A stretch of 64,000 nt of DNA, from NCBI GenBank assembly GCA_965223435.1, contig CBDCWQ010000023.1, forward strand, positions 62,001 to 126,000. Direction: 5' to 3'. Source of the stretch: CBDCWQ01 sp965223435 (GTDB lineage: Bacteria > Myxococcota > Kuafuiibacteriia > Kuafuiibacteriales > Kuafuiibacteriaceae). Each line of letters begins with the position of its first letter. The first letter of the stretch is position 1. Of the stretch, positions 1 through 8,940 are shown piece by piece. Made by a program: the position numbers and the translations under genes. Below the pieces are notes generated by a model. It saw nothing but the letters and a program-made list of their open reading frames with translations. It searched no databases and was not told where the DNA came from.

Positions 1-1613
1 CTGTAGCCCATGTGGGGCTCGCACCCTTGGAGTTTGCCAAACAATTCGGATTGAAAGAGGCGTTTCGGTTTGCCCTCTTTGAAATCGCGAATTTGGTCGC
101 TTTCACGGGCTTCGCAACGGAAGTCAACAAGGACGAAATCAACGCCCTTGTTGACCGCGTGTTCAACCAAGAAAACCGAAACGTGGTGTTGGTCGACGAA
201 GGTGTCCCCTTTTCAGTCCCCGACGGGTACGAATCGGTAGGATGGGCGCAAACGCTCCCGGCCGAAACGGGCAAAGCACTTTATGATTGGCCCGCCTCGG
301 CCATCGCCGAGATGCCCTCGCATTGGGAAGACGCTTTTTCTCGTAACATCGTAGACAATCTTGGATTCGGCCTCGCTCCGGAATCTCGCGCGGAGGCGGC
401 AGAAAAATTGAGGGCCCACTTTCAAGGAACGCTGCCTCAAAACGTTATTCTCAAAAAAACGGGGGACGGGGTGGAAATTTACCGGAAGCTCCACGTGGAC
501 CTTTCGTGGGAGAGTCCCCGCGGCGTCGTGCTTCACCTGGAGGCGGGCAAAGCCACACCAACCCTCATCCATCGACAACCGGGATCATGGGCTCAATGGT
601 ACGAACAAAACGTGCTTGCCGTTCCCATCCCGGAAGCCCACCGTGAGGCCTACCTTCGGGTCGTGCATGCCTGGCTTCTCGAAACGGTGTTGGCTCTGCC
701 CGGACGCCAGAGCTTTCAAGAGCGAACCGAAGAAGCCAGAAGAAGAATCATTGGCGCCAAGACGCCCGACTTCGGCGGCCTTGAAGGCTCCGTGCCCACC
801 CCACCCCCAGACCCCAAATTGCCAGGCGGCACCGGGAGCAGCGCGGGCGGGGACACGGCCTTTTGGCGGGGAAAGACGATACGCTGGGCTACGCCCCTTC
901 CGGAGCTCATCGTGGATGGGCTCTGGGGACTCACGTTTTCGACCACCGACGGCATTGTTGAGAAGCGGTTTTCGAACGTCCTGCAGACGGCCCAATCCTA
1001 CACCCAGCCTCATATCGCCAGATTCCTGAACGGGGTAGAAATCACGGACGAAGGCCAATACCCTGCCGGGGTTTCGGAATGGCCGATCCAGCAGATTCTC
1101 CGAAGCCTTCCCATCGGCACTGAACACGACGACATCACCCCGGAAGCAGAATTCCTACGACTGGCAGAGGAGGGCATTCGTTTGGAGTCTCCGCTTCGTC
1201 TCTACACGCTCCCCAGCGGGCGGCTCGCCATTCATCCCGATGACCACGTCACGTTGGGCGCCATGAACCTGCTGGGGCAAAAGAACGTGCCCGTCCGCTT
1301 TGTTCTTCCACCCTACGAAACGACCGAAGCCTATCACTCCGGGACCTTCCGCCCCCCCGAGATCGCCCACACCGAGACCGGAGTCAGCGAGGTAAACCTC
1401 GCCGCGGCGAAGAGCGCTGTCGTTCACGCAACCATCATCGAATCAGACAAAAATTGGACGCAGGCCCTTATTCCCGAGGCGTGGGTTCCGCCAGGCGACA
1501 ATCACAACCTCTGGGACCACACAACGGCGCGGTATGCACAAAAAAAAAAAACACTTCGTGGATATCGAGTTTTAAGAGTGTCAAGCATGCGCGGGCAGAA
1601 AAGCACGTATTGA
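1..1613 (+). CDS. C-terminal part of a giant exported-type protein with RNase III-like remnant and ART-like region (5' partial)
   Basis: The frame is open to the left window edge (no stop before the first GTG at 12), so only the 3' part of the gene is visible. The first 60 residues (LKEAFRFALFEIANLVAF...) resemble the tail of the degenerate RNase III-like repeats of the minus-strand protein at 59661-64000. A Pro/Gly-rich linker lies near residue 265-285. The last 100 residues before the frame break show RPPEI and NLWDH motifs that recall the start of the cholera toxin A / heat-labile enterotoxin fold. The frame then enters a 12-A run (1540-1551) and ends after 20 unrelated residues at 1613, while the homologous sequence continues in the -1 frame. 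The Arg expected before RPP looks replaced by His, so enzymatic activity is doubtful. The family assignment rests on motif order only. Confidence 0.5.
   Translation, partial: VAHVGLAPLEFAKQFGLKEAFRFALFEIANLVAFTGFATEVNKDEINALVDRVFNQENRNVVLVDEGVPFSVPDGYESVGWAQTLPAETGKALYDWPASAIAEMPSHWEDAFSRNIVDNLGFGLAPESRAEAAEKLRAHFQGTLPQNVILKKTGDGVEIYRKLHVDLSWESPRGVVLHLEAGKATPTLIHRQPGSWAQWYEQNVLAVPIPEAHREAYLRVVHAWLLETVLALPGRQSFQERTEEARRRIIGAKTPDFGGLEGSVPTPPPDPKLPGGTGSSAGGDTAFWRGKTIRWATPLPELIVDGLWGLTFSTTDGIVEKRFSNVLQTAQSYTQPHIARFLNGVEITDEGQYPAGVSEWPIQQILRSLPIGTEHDDITPEAEFLRLAEEGIRLESPLRLYTLPSGRLAIHPDDHVTLGAMNLLGQKNVPVRFVLPPYETTEAYHSGTFRPPEIAHTETGVSEVNLAAAKSAVVHATIIESDKNWTQALIPEAWVPPGDNHNLWDHTTARYAQKKKTLRGYRVLRVSSMRGQKSTY
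1540..1551 (+). repeat. A12 homopolymer at a reading-frame switch
   Basis: Twelve consecutive A residues sit inside coding sequence of otherwise moderate-to-high GC. The frame used upstream ends 20 codons later, whereas the -1 frame keeps reading an ART-like sequence for about 200 codons. Possible causes are a real frameshift mutation, productive transcriptional slippage on the A run, or an assembly indel. Confidence 0.85.
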
Positions 1614-2344
1614 GAAGAAGAAGAGATCCTGCCCTTTACATTGTCCGGCCGGTGAACGGCATCGACGTCAATGCGGCGCTCGGCTACGATTTTGGCACCG
1701 ACGCCGTGGTCCTTTCTTCTGTTCGCCCCGAGAACGTCCGAGCCGCACGGGCTGCCCGTCAATTCCCACAAATCTTGGACAAGATCGCCGACGGAAAATT
1801 GCAGGTCACAGGCGTTCGGGTCCTTGCGCCCGCGTTAACGCACGAGAACTGTGCGAAACTCCTTTCGGAGGCCGAGGGAAAGTCAACCGAAGCCCTGAAG
1901 GAAATCGTGGCCGCCCTGCACCCGAAGGCGGATGTCGCCTTGAGCATTCGGAGGTTGCCAACACCACCCGAGCTACCCGCCCATCCCAAGCCCCCCAAGC
2001 CGACCCTTCCCTCGCAGAAGAACCCTCAATCTACTCGGTTTGAACCGTTTCCTTCCCGGGAAACACCGGCTCCTGCCATTGCGCCCGCGCAAAAGACCAA
2101 CCGACCCCATTTCGAACGAACCGCAAGGGAACGATATGCCTTCCGATTTGCGGCTGGAAAAACCTTCCGAAACAAGTACGAGGAGGCTCGAGCGCTTTTG
2201 AGTCATGCCATTCCCGGTGGGGACCCATTGCACCATGCTGAATGGGATGTTGTGGTTCTTGCGGACCGGATGCCCGTGGCGGGTTCTACCCAGTTGCTAT
2301 GGCTCCTGGAAGTCAGTCCATACGCGCTTCCTGCGGTGGTGTAG
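1550..2344 (+). pseudogene. Out-of-frame continuation: ART-like C-terminal half, fused to IS5 remnant
   Basis: In the -1 frame after the A12 run the protein reads SWISSFKSVKHAR, then YIVRPVNGIDVNAALG, then VVLSSVRPENV. These correspond in order and spacing to the STS segment, the central beta strand and the 'EqEV..lGGIP..I' segment of the cholera toxin A / LT-A ART fold. The catalytic ExE position reads G-T-D, so the Glu is apparently Asp. A Pro-rich stretch (residues of PPELPAHPKPPKPTLP) follows. From about 2200 the frame runs into truncated IS5 transposase DNA and stops at 2344, so the original C-terminus is lost. The combination of frame break and IS junction makes this look like a decaying gene, unless slippage restores it. 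Confidence 0.55.
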
Positions 2345-2884
2345 GTCCGGGGTCTTCGAAAAAATTCTGACTCAAATCGGTGACGAAGAGTTGGATGACG
2401 AATTCGTCATGATCGACGGTTCATTGGTTCGAGTTCATCAAGATGCAGTCGGTGAAAAAAAAACGGAACCGAGTACATCGGTCGATCCCGAGGCGGACCC
2501 ACAACAAAAATTCATGCTCTCGTGGATGGTCTAGGAAATCCTCTCAAAGTCAGGCTTTCTGAAGGACAAGTCCACGACGTCAAACCTGCCCCCAAGCTAC
2601 TTGAACCGTTTCAAAGCACGATAATCTTGGCGGACAAAGGCTACGATTCAAACAAGCTCCTCGCACAAATCGAGGCTCAAGGATGTCAGGCCGTGATCCC
2701 CCCTCGTGCTGGCCGAAAGAGCCCCAGAGAACTTGATTCTGACCGGTACAAGCATCGAAGCCTCGTGGAGGTACTGTTCCAGAAGATCAAACGAGATTGT
2801 CGCGTGGCAACTCGTTATGAGAAGCTTTCTGCTACTTTTCTTGGCATGGTGCAGCTGGCCTGCATCTTGGTATGGCTAAGATGA
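2205..2884 (+). mobile_element. 5'-truncated IS5-family (IS427-like) insertion sequence remnant
   Basis: Two overlapping frames encode an IS5-family transposase. The first, 2205-2534, reads MLNGMLWFLRTGCPW and ends EFVMIDGSLVRVHQDA. The second, 2522-2884, contains DGLGNPLKV.LSEGQ.HD, ADKGYDSNKL and YKHRSLVEVLFQKIKR, covering the DDE acidic residues. A9 at 2455-2463 is the expected -1 frameshift site: read through it, the product continues as GRSRGG.TTKIHALVDGLG, which is diagnostic of this group. About 45 N-terminal residues and the left terminal repeat are missing, with a TGA just upstream of 2205. The element is therefore a dead fragment. I could not define a right inverted repeat with confidence. 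Confidence 0.85.
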
Positions 2885-3309
2885 GAGCCCCAAACGTAGG
2901 GAATACCATTTGTCTAATTGAAGACACCCCCCCTAGTCCGTTTTGATATCACTCACTTTCATTGCAACCGCTGCCTGCGGTGGACTGAACCGCCCCATAC
3001 TTCCCTGAGCACAGTGAAGCCAAGCCGCGCCGACAATATCAAAACTCCGAACAAGATGGCGGGTTGAGCCAAGTCCTTTTCATTCCGATGGCACTCGAAA
3101 CGCCCGCCTTGCCATTGCCGCACGCCTCCATTTTGCGTTCCACGACAATCTGGTCCTAGAAGCACAAAAAATCGACAAGATGTGGTCCCTTGTCCGTAGG
3201 GTACCTACAGGAGAAAGGCAGTGTGTCGCGTTTCGCGCAAGAAAAGTGCGATAGGCGACGAGAAGATCTTCCCGCGGTCTGCGACGCGCTGCATTGGAAA
3301 GGACGACCA
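2885..3309. other. Intergenic region between IS5 remnant and P-domain lipoprotein
   Basis: No credible gene is seen on either strand. The region must hold the right end of the IS remnant and the promoter of the lipoprotein gene. The only clear signal is a purine-rich Shine-Dalgarno (GGAAAGGA) about 7 bases before the ATG at 3310, which decides that start over the TTG at 3190. Confidence 0.6.
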
Positions 3310-6042
3310 ATGGAACTTAGGAAGGTGATACGTCTTCGACGGATCAAGATGTTTACGGTGGCTCTCACTGTGGGAACCTATGCATGTGGTGGCACCGCTT
3401 TGCCACCGGAGGACGAGGCTTCGATCGGGACTCAGAATCTCGAAGCCCAAAGCACGGTGGATCCAAACACGGGCAACCAAACCGCATGGTACGAAAGTAC
3501 CGATACGCCGCTCGTACTCTCGGGATCTACCCACACAACTCAGGTACGTGTTGAATCCGAGATCGTGGTCCCCGACCACATCGAGGGGCACGGCGCGGTT
3601 GTCGACCTCAAGGCGAGCGTCTCTCTCGGTAATATCGAGGTCTATCTTTCAGCGCCATCGGGGCGGTTCTGGAAATTGCAGCCCCAAGCCCCTAGAGAAG
3701 CAAGCAAAATTGAGGAGTCCTTTTTCGTGAATTTTGCCGAGGAGCCAGGTCAAGGCAGGTGGGAACTCACTGTGCTCGCGCCTCCCAACTCGGTTGTCAC
3801 GATCGAGCAATGGAGACTGGGACTGCTTGTGGACAGCGTCCGCCCCAGTTTCGCGTTCGATGTTTCTCCAAAAGAGGCCGCGCTCTTTGGTCCGGGAGAT
3901 CAACAGAAATTCAAGATCGATCTCGGCCCAATTTTCAACTTTTCGGAAGATGTCACGTTGTCGTGGACCGCTGAGCCCAATCTAAACGCGGATGTCAGCT
4001 TCAGTGCCAATCCCGTGGCGCCGGATTCGTCGTCGGTGATGACCGTCAAGACTCATGAGGATACCACTCCTCGAAGCTATACGATCACCGTGACCGGACA
4101 GAGCAAAGAAGAGACCAAGTCTGTAGCTCTCACGTTGAAGATGGGGAACGAGAACGTAGTATCGTACGAAAACAAGGACACACCGCTCGAACTCTCGTAC
4201 AATGGCAGGGGCTGGGGCGAACTCGAGTCTGAGATTGTGGTTCCCGACGGTCTCAAGGTCTCGGCAGCGGCCGTTAACCTTAAAGCGACCGTGCCTCACG
4301 ACAATGCCACCATCTCTTTGTATGCTCCATCGGGAACATTCTGGAGAGTGAAGCCTCAAGCACCAAACGAGGCGGGTGACGTCGACGAAACCGTTCGTTT
4401 GAGGTTTGCCGAAGAGCCCGGTCGGGGCACGTGGAGGCTCCATATATCAGCGCCTCTGAGCCCTACCAGTACACTCCGGGATTGGGATCTTAAGCTGGCG
4501 ACAGAACCCATGCCTGCGGGTTTCGACATCGATGTCTCCCCAAAAGAGTCGGAAATCTTGGGACCTGCCGATCCAGGCAAATTCAAGATCGACGTCGGCT
4601 CAACGTTCGGCTTTTCGGACGATGTGACACTGACTTGGACCGCGGAGCCCAATTTGAACGCGGACGTCAGCTTCAGCGCCAATCCCGTGGTGCCGGGTTC
4701 GTCGGCCTTGATGAACATCAAGACCCATGCGGAGACAGCACCCGGAAAGTACAGCATCACTATCACAGGGCAAAGCGGAGAAAAGACCAAGTCTGTAAAC
4801 GTCACGTTGACGGTGGCAAACAAGACGGTGCTGTTCCACGAAAGCAAAGATACACCGCTCGGGCTCTCGTACCATGCCCGGTTCTGGGGCAAACTCGAAT
4901 CTGAAATTGTGATTCCCGATGGTGTCAAGGTGTCGGGGGCAGTGGTTGATCTCAAAGCGGCTTTGCCTCACGAGAATACCACCATCTCTCTTCATGCTCC
5001 GTCGGGCAAATTCTGGAGAGTGACGCCCCAATCGATGAAAGGCGGAGGAGCAACTCAGGAGACCGTTCGCCTGAAGTTTGCCGAGGAGCTCGGTCGAGGT
5101 ACCTGGAGGCTCACGATGACAGCGCCTTCGAGCCCCGTCAGCACCCTCCACAGTTGGCGTTTAGGACTCGTTGTTGAGGGCTTTTCACCAACGGACTCAA
5201 CTGGGCTCTTGGTTGGGACCACCGGGCCTCGAGTGAATCACCTTTGGGCCTCTGTGCCGTTCGACCACGCCCTCGAAGCGGTGCCGGTCACGCTGGCCGC
5301 GATGCAAACGAGAACCGGAAAGGATCCTGCAGGCCTTCGAATGAGAAACCTCGACGCCACGGGTCTACAGATCATGATTGAGGAGGAAGACTCCACCGGC
5401 GATGGTGTAAGTCACATCGAAGAAGATGTTGGCTACATAGCGCTCTCGCCTGGACCGATCGTCAACGCGGATGGTCAGATCATCGGCGAGGCCAAAACGG
5501 CCGCGCGGGGAGCCTTGAACGCGGACGATTGGCACCTGATTGAGTATGAGTACGGCACCTACGCGAATCCGGTCGTGTTCATGAACATGACTACGGTGAA
5601 AGGGCCACATCCTGCACACGTCCGTCTTCGTCACGTGCGATCGACTTCAACCTCAAATCGAGAGCCTTCGTTTGAGTTCAAGATTGAGGAGTGGGGCTAT
5701 CTTGATGGACCGCATGCCATCGAAGAGCTCAGCTACGTGGTGCTCGAAGAAGGGACCCACACACTCGCTGACGGCCGGCAAATCGTTGCTGCTGCGCCCC
5801 CCGCCACAAACGCAACCGATCGTGGTGCCACGCAGTGGGAAGAGGTTCTCTTCTTGTCCAGCTTTTCGAAACCACCGGTGGTGCTGAGTCAGGTACAAAC
5901 CTATCTGGGTCCCGACCCGATCGTGGCCCGGCAAGACAACGTGACCTCCACCGGTTTCTCCGTTCAGATGCAGGAAGAAAAGATAAACAATGGTCTACAC
6001 ACCTTCGAGACCATTGGCTACATCGCGGTTGGAGACAAGTAG
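3310..6042 (+). CDS. Exported lipoprotein with three P domains, two Ig-like domains and three lectin-like repeats
   Basis: The ATG at 3310 has a good ribosome-binding site and gives a 910-residue protein with a charged n-region, hydrophobic core and a Cys at TYAC (atypical lipobox). Three P/Homo-B (proprotein convertase) domains lie at about 60-174, 282-397 and 510-621, each with ESEIVVPD, 'LxAPSGxFW', 'FAEEPGxGxW' and a final WRLGL-type strand. Two near-identical Ig-like domains (FDVSPKE... WTAEPNLNADVSFSANP) separate them, at about 181-277 and 404-504. The C-terminus has three repeats of about 80 residues ending GYIAL/YVVL/GYIAV, resembling H-type lectin-like adhesion modules. No protease domain is attached, which is unusual because P domains normally chaperone subtilisins. 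Likely role: surface adhesin or carbohydrate binder. Confidence 0.85.
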   Translation: MELRKVIRLRRIKMFTVALTVGTYACGGTALPPEDEASIGTQNLEAQSTVDPNTGNQTAWYESTDTPLVLSGSTHTTQVRVESEIVVPDHIEGHGAVVDLKASVSLGNIEVYLSAPSGRFWKLQPQAPREASKIEESFFVNFAEEPGQGRWELTVLAPPNSVVTIEQWRLGLLVDSVRPSFAFDVSPKEAALFGPGDQQKFKIDLGPIFNFSEDVTLSWTAEPNLNADVSFSANPVAPDSSSVMTVKTHEDTTPRSYTITVTGQSKEETKSVALTLKMGNENVVSYENKDTPLELSYNGRGWGELESEIVVPDGLKVSAAAVNLKATVPHDNATISLYAPSGTFWRVKPQAPNEAGDVDETVRLRFAEEPGRGTWRLHISAPLSPTSTLRDWDLKLATEPMPAGFDIDVSPKESEILGPADPGKFKIDVGSTFGFSDDVTLTWTAEPNLNADVSFSANPVVPGSSALMNIKTHAETAPGKYSITITGQSGEKTKSVNVTLTVANKTVLFHESKDTPLGLSYHARFWGKLESEIVIPDGVKVSGAVVDLKAALPHENTTISLHAPSGKFWRVTPQSMKGGGATQETVRLKFAEELGRGTWRLTMTAPSSPVSTLHSWRLGLVVEGFSPTDSTGLLVGTTGPRVNHLWASVPFDHALEAVPVTLAAMQTRTGKDPAGLRMRNLDATGLQIMIEEEDSTGDGVSHIEEDVGYIALSPGPIVNADGQIIGEAKTAARGALNADDWHLIEYEYGTYANPVVFMNMTTVKGPHPAHVRLRHVRSTSTSNREPSFEFKIEEWGYLDGPHAIEELSYVVLEEGTHTLADGRQIVAAAPPATNATDRGATQWEEVLFLSSFSKPPVVLSQVQTYLGPDPIVARQDNVTSTGFSVQMQEEKINNGLHTFETIGYIAVGDK

Positions 6043-6053
6043 ACTGGCTAAAT

Positions 6054-6101
6054 ACCGCCCCATCCGCACCGCGTAGCTTGCCAGAGTGCGTTTGGGGCGG
6101 T
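6054..6101 (+). terminator. Long hairpin downstream of P-domain lipoprotein gene
   Basis: The perfect 9-base arms ACCGCCCCA (6054-6062) and TGGGGCGGT (6093-6101) enclose a second 5-bp arm pair, CGCAC (6065-6069) and GTGCG (6086-6090). There is no downstream U-tract, so this may be a Rho-independent terminator variant or an mRNA-stability structure. A second smaller inverted repeat (ATCAAC...GTTGAT around GCGTC...GACGC) follows near 6124-6155. Confidence 0.45.
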
Positions 6102-6296
6102 GCAGCCGAGGCACAACCAGCCCTGATCAACGCGTCCTAGTCGACGCGAAAGGTTGATTGCCTACCGTTCGAACTGCCGTCGATATCGACAGGGACTTCT
6201 GTCCCAGTGGCGGTTATGAGCCTAAGGTTCGACACCTAGAATCGTAAGTCTTGGGGCCGCCCGGTGTTGGCAGGGTTCGGTGCGCGCTGCTTCAAG

Positions 6297-7106
6297 TTAG
6301 TCAAACCAGCCAGTGCTAAAACAAGGCAACCAGCCGCAAGCCGATGGGAAGCAAGACTTCCATTGCATGCACTGTTTCCAAACCGTTCCGAGCGTACCGA
6401 CTGTACAGGCTTCCAGGGATTCGTGGAACTCTTCACATCGTGCTTCGCGGGGCATGCCTGGTCCAGCGCATGCTGGCACGGCACAGATGCCTCCCGCATT
6501 CGCTCCCGAAGGCACTCCGTACGCGCCTGGATCGCACCAGGCGGGGTTCGAGATGTCAGCACAATCCCCCACGTTGGCGGTTGCCGTAGTGTTCTTGCGG
6601 CACAGTTCGGTTGCATAGGCTTGGTAGTTGAGCAAGTCATCGGTTGCCGCGTCGCAGGCCTTGATCGTGTCGACCGCGCCTTTGAGAGCCTTGAAGCCTT
6701 CCACCAAATCACTTAGAGACAGTCCACTCGGGTCGGAATCGGCTGAGACTGAGGATGCCGAGAACGAAGACGCTGCTAGCGAGGATGCTGAGCTGGAGTT
6801 CCCCGACGACGTCGAACCACTTGGTATAACCGGGCAGCTTGTCGGTGCCCACGGAGTCGCTGCCAAAATCGAGTCAACCTCCAGCGCTGAGTACTGAGAA
6901 CCATAGTCGCCTAGGCATACCATCACCCCCGTCGAAGATGGTGATACCTCGAAACTAAATGTTTGGAAGTCTCCTGTCGGTTGGGCCGAGCCAACCTTCT
7001 TGAAGTAGACGGGGCTATACGACTTGTCGCCCTCAAACACCCAGAAACGAATCGGCGCTAAGCATTTTTGAGGATCGTAAGGGGTGCAATGAAGTTCCCG
7101 CGACAT
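6297..7106 (-). CDS. Hypothetical Cys-rich, Ser-rich protein, possibly 5'-truncated
   Basis: This 269-residue product has an N-terminal beta-rich part (residues 1-90, ...FWVFEGDKSYSPVYFKKVG... VMVCLGDYG), a Ser/Ala-rich linker (about 95-130) and a C-terminal Cys-rich half containing about ten cysteines. It begins at the first ATG. The codons directly upstream (CCSASEAKNPACQG) read like coding sequence but run into a TGA and have no start, so the gene may have lost its signal peptide through degradation. I do not recognise the family. The domain style suggests a secreted or lipidated surface protein that has been truncated by the rearrangements seen to its right. Confidence 0.45.
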   Translation of the reverse strand: MSRELHCTPYDPQKCLAPIRFWVFEGDKSYSPVYFKKVGSAQPTGDFQTFSFEVSPSSTGVMVCLGDYGSQYSALEVDSILAATPWAPTSCPVIPSGSTSSGNSSSASSLAASSFSASSVSADSDPSGLSLSDLVEGFKALKGAVDTIKACDAATDDLLNYQAYATELCRKNTTATANVGDCADISNPAWCDPGAYGVPSGANAGGICAVPACAGPGMPREARCEEFHESLEACTVGTLGTVWKQCMQWKSCFPSACGWLPCFSTGWFD

Positions 7107-7701
7107 TCCTTGACACGCGGGGTTTTTTGCCTCGCTCGCACTGCAACAAAACCCGACGTGCCCTCATCAAACCGGGCGTGGAGGCAACTAGCTGATATGG
7201 AGTGACCCTTTGTCAATACTTGTAAGCTGATTTTGGCTCTAAAAGGCCTCCCTTTCTTAGCAGTAAGGTGTAGTTGAAAGAGGGGAAGCGCAAAGGAAGG
7301 ACGACGTAGGTCTCTTCGACGACGAGTCACTCTGATATCCGCGGATTACCTGGACATAGCCCAAGCAGAGCCTAGCATGACCGTGTTCCGTCGGGAGAGA
7401 TCGCTGTCTAGTCGCGCGAATCCGGCGCAAGGCCTGTCGCAATGCTAGGTCGCGTGTTTCTCCAATTCGTGCCTTGGTCGTCCGCCCTTCGCGTCTCCCC
7501 TCATACTTTTTGTTTAGGTCATCCTGTTGCCCGGGGCAGAGTCCCCGCCGGAGGCACCCGTACGCTTCATCCACGGTCAAAGTCACCGGTGGGCGCAGTG
7601 GTGGTCCAGGCCGCGCAGCGCCGAGCATAGCGAGGGCAGCCTGGAGGACCATAAGCACGCTGGTAGACTCTTGAAGATGGGGCGCACGGTTCGTCATGGT
7701 T
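7107..7701. other. Region without a recognisable gene, between hypothetical protein and IS110
   Basis: The region contains several medium ORFs on both strands. The most protein-like is minus strand 7257-7697 (146 codons, segment EAYGCLRRGLCPGQQDDLNK), but nothing matches a family I know. Given the flanking insertion sequence and gene scraps, I read the region as degraded DNA. Confidence 0.4.
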
Positions 7702-8841
7702 TCAGGCCGCCCGCCTCAGACCCGGCCCAACCTGAGCACTTCTTGGATAGAGAACCGCCCAGAGGAAGCCAACGAGTTCTCTTGCAACCGCGATGGTTGC
7801 TTTGTTCACATTTTTGTTTCCGTGCACGAGGCGCCAGTACTTTCGGTGCAAACGAGACTGTGCCTTGTCAGCGTGTCGGACCACATCAGCCGGTTGACCC
7901 GTTCGACGCTTCTTTAGACGAGGCCCCACGGTGGGCTTTTTGCGATAGTGCTTGGACGCCTCAACGACAATCCGACGCACATGCCTATTCCCGGTCTTTG
8001 TGATCGGCCCCCGTCGGGACTTACCTCCTGAGCTATGCTCGCCCGGTACGAGGCCAAGATAAGACATCAATGCACGTGGTGATTCAAAGCGGCCGAAATC
8101 ATGGAGCTCAGCTACGATTGTCATGGCAGTCAGCGTATCGATGCCCCGAAAACATCGAAGAAGACCCACCGCTTCAGCGTACGACTCGGTCACCGCCATT
8201 CGTTCGATGTTCTCCATGAGGTCCTTCAATCGCTCCTCTATCTGTTCCATCGAACGAAGATAGTCATGGAAGGTGGCGGCGTCCGCTTCATGCTCAAATG
8301 AAAGGCCCTTAAGCCAATGCCTATGAGCCAGGCTCCAGTTCTTGGTGCCCGTGAAGGAAAGACCACGACGCAAAAGCCATTTAGATAATCGATGCCGCGC
8401 GCGCATTAGATCTTCTTGCGCATCCTCCCGACATCGACATAGATCGCGCACCGCCTCGTCGTCAGCTTGCGGAGGATGAACTTCCGTGAGCAGACAGGCA
8501 CGGAACAGCTCGGCGAGCTTCCTCGCATCGCGTCTATCCGTCTTGATCCGCTCGCCCGCTTTTCTTGGCACCAGCGCCGGTGCGATCACCTCGCACACCA
8601 ACCGGCCTTTGCTCAGCGCCTGAAGCGTTCGCTGCAAGGCAAAGCCGCAAACTCCTGCCTCGTAGCAACACCGGATTTCTCCTGGAGCCTCTCTCTCCAG
8701 TTTACGCACCAGCCGTTTGAGCGCCTTCGGCTCATTGTTCACTTTCCATTCTTCGGTCGTTTTTCGCCTCGGCAGAAGCATGGCTACGCTGATAAATTTC
8801 TTGTGTGCGTCCATTCCAATCCATGTGATACCCTTCGCCAT
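7702..8841 (-). CDS. IS110-family transposase
   Basis: I chose the ATG at 8841 because AAAGGAG lies 6 bases upstream; the upstream ATG at 8877 has no such site. The product is 379 residues. The N-terminal RuvC-like DEDD domain shows GMDAHKK (Asp11), YEAGVCG and KTDRRDARKL. The C-terminal transposase_20 domain shows GIDTLTAMTIVAE, YLGLVPGEHSSGGKS (with the candidate serine nucleophile) and GPITKTGNRHVRR. All expected motifs are present, so the enzyme is probably active. It recombines circular intermediates using a structured RNA encoded in the element rather than a DDE mechanism. Confidence 0.95.
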   Translation of the reverse strand: MAKGITWIGMDAHKKFISVAMLLPRRKTTEEWKVNNEPKALKRLVRKLEREAPGEIRCCYEAGVCGFALQRTLQALSKGRLVCEVIAPALVPRKAGERIKTDRRDARKLAELFRACLLTEVHPPQADDEAVRDLCRCREDAQEDLMRARHRLSKWLLRRGLSFTGTKNWSLAHRHWLKGLSFEHEADAATFHDYLRSMEQIEERLKDLMENIERMAVTESYAEAVGLLRCFRGIDTLTAMTIVAELHDFGRFESPRALMSYLGLVPGEHSSGGKSRRGPITKTGNRHVRRIVVEASKHYRKKPTVGPRLKKRRTGQPADVVRHADKAQSRLHRKYWRLVHGNKNVNKATIAVARELVGFLWAVLYPRSAQVGPGLRRAA

Positions 8842-8940
8842 GACCGGCTCCTTTCGTATGCGGCTCTGGCACCGCACGGTGCTAACCCGCGCTCTAAAGT
8901 TCCCTGCATTGTAGCAGGGCCTACGATTGCGGGCCGGTCA
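8842..8940 (-). ncRNA. Candidate IS110 bridge RNA region
   Basis: In the IS110 group the bridge RNA is encoded in the left-end non-coding segment, upstream of the transposase. Here that segment contains a perfect 6-bp stem CCCTGC/GCAGGG with a 6-base loop (8902-8919) and an adjacent GGCC...GGCC pair. The call is from position and structure only. Without a second element copy or target pairing, its extent is a guess. Confidence 0.35.

Larger units (their letters stand above)
7690..8940 (-). mobile_element. IS110-family insertion sequence (approximate limits)
   Basis: The limits are set by the transposase gene plus the 5' non-coding segment that IS110-group elements use for their guide RNA. 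IS110 elements lack long terminal inverted repeats, so the exact ends cannot be read from one copy. The element looks intact in its coding part, in contrast with the IS5 and IS3 fragments elsewhere in the window. Confidence 0.7.

Noticed and set aside
3190..3309. N-terminal extension of the P-domain lipoprotein to TTG 3190
   Set aside because: It would put 40 charged residues before the signal peptide, and ATG 3310 has a good ribosome-binding site.
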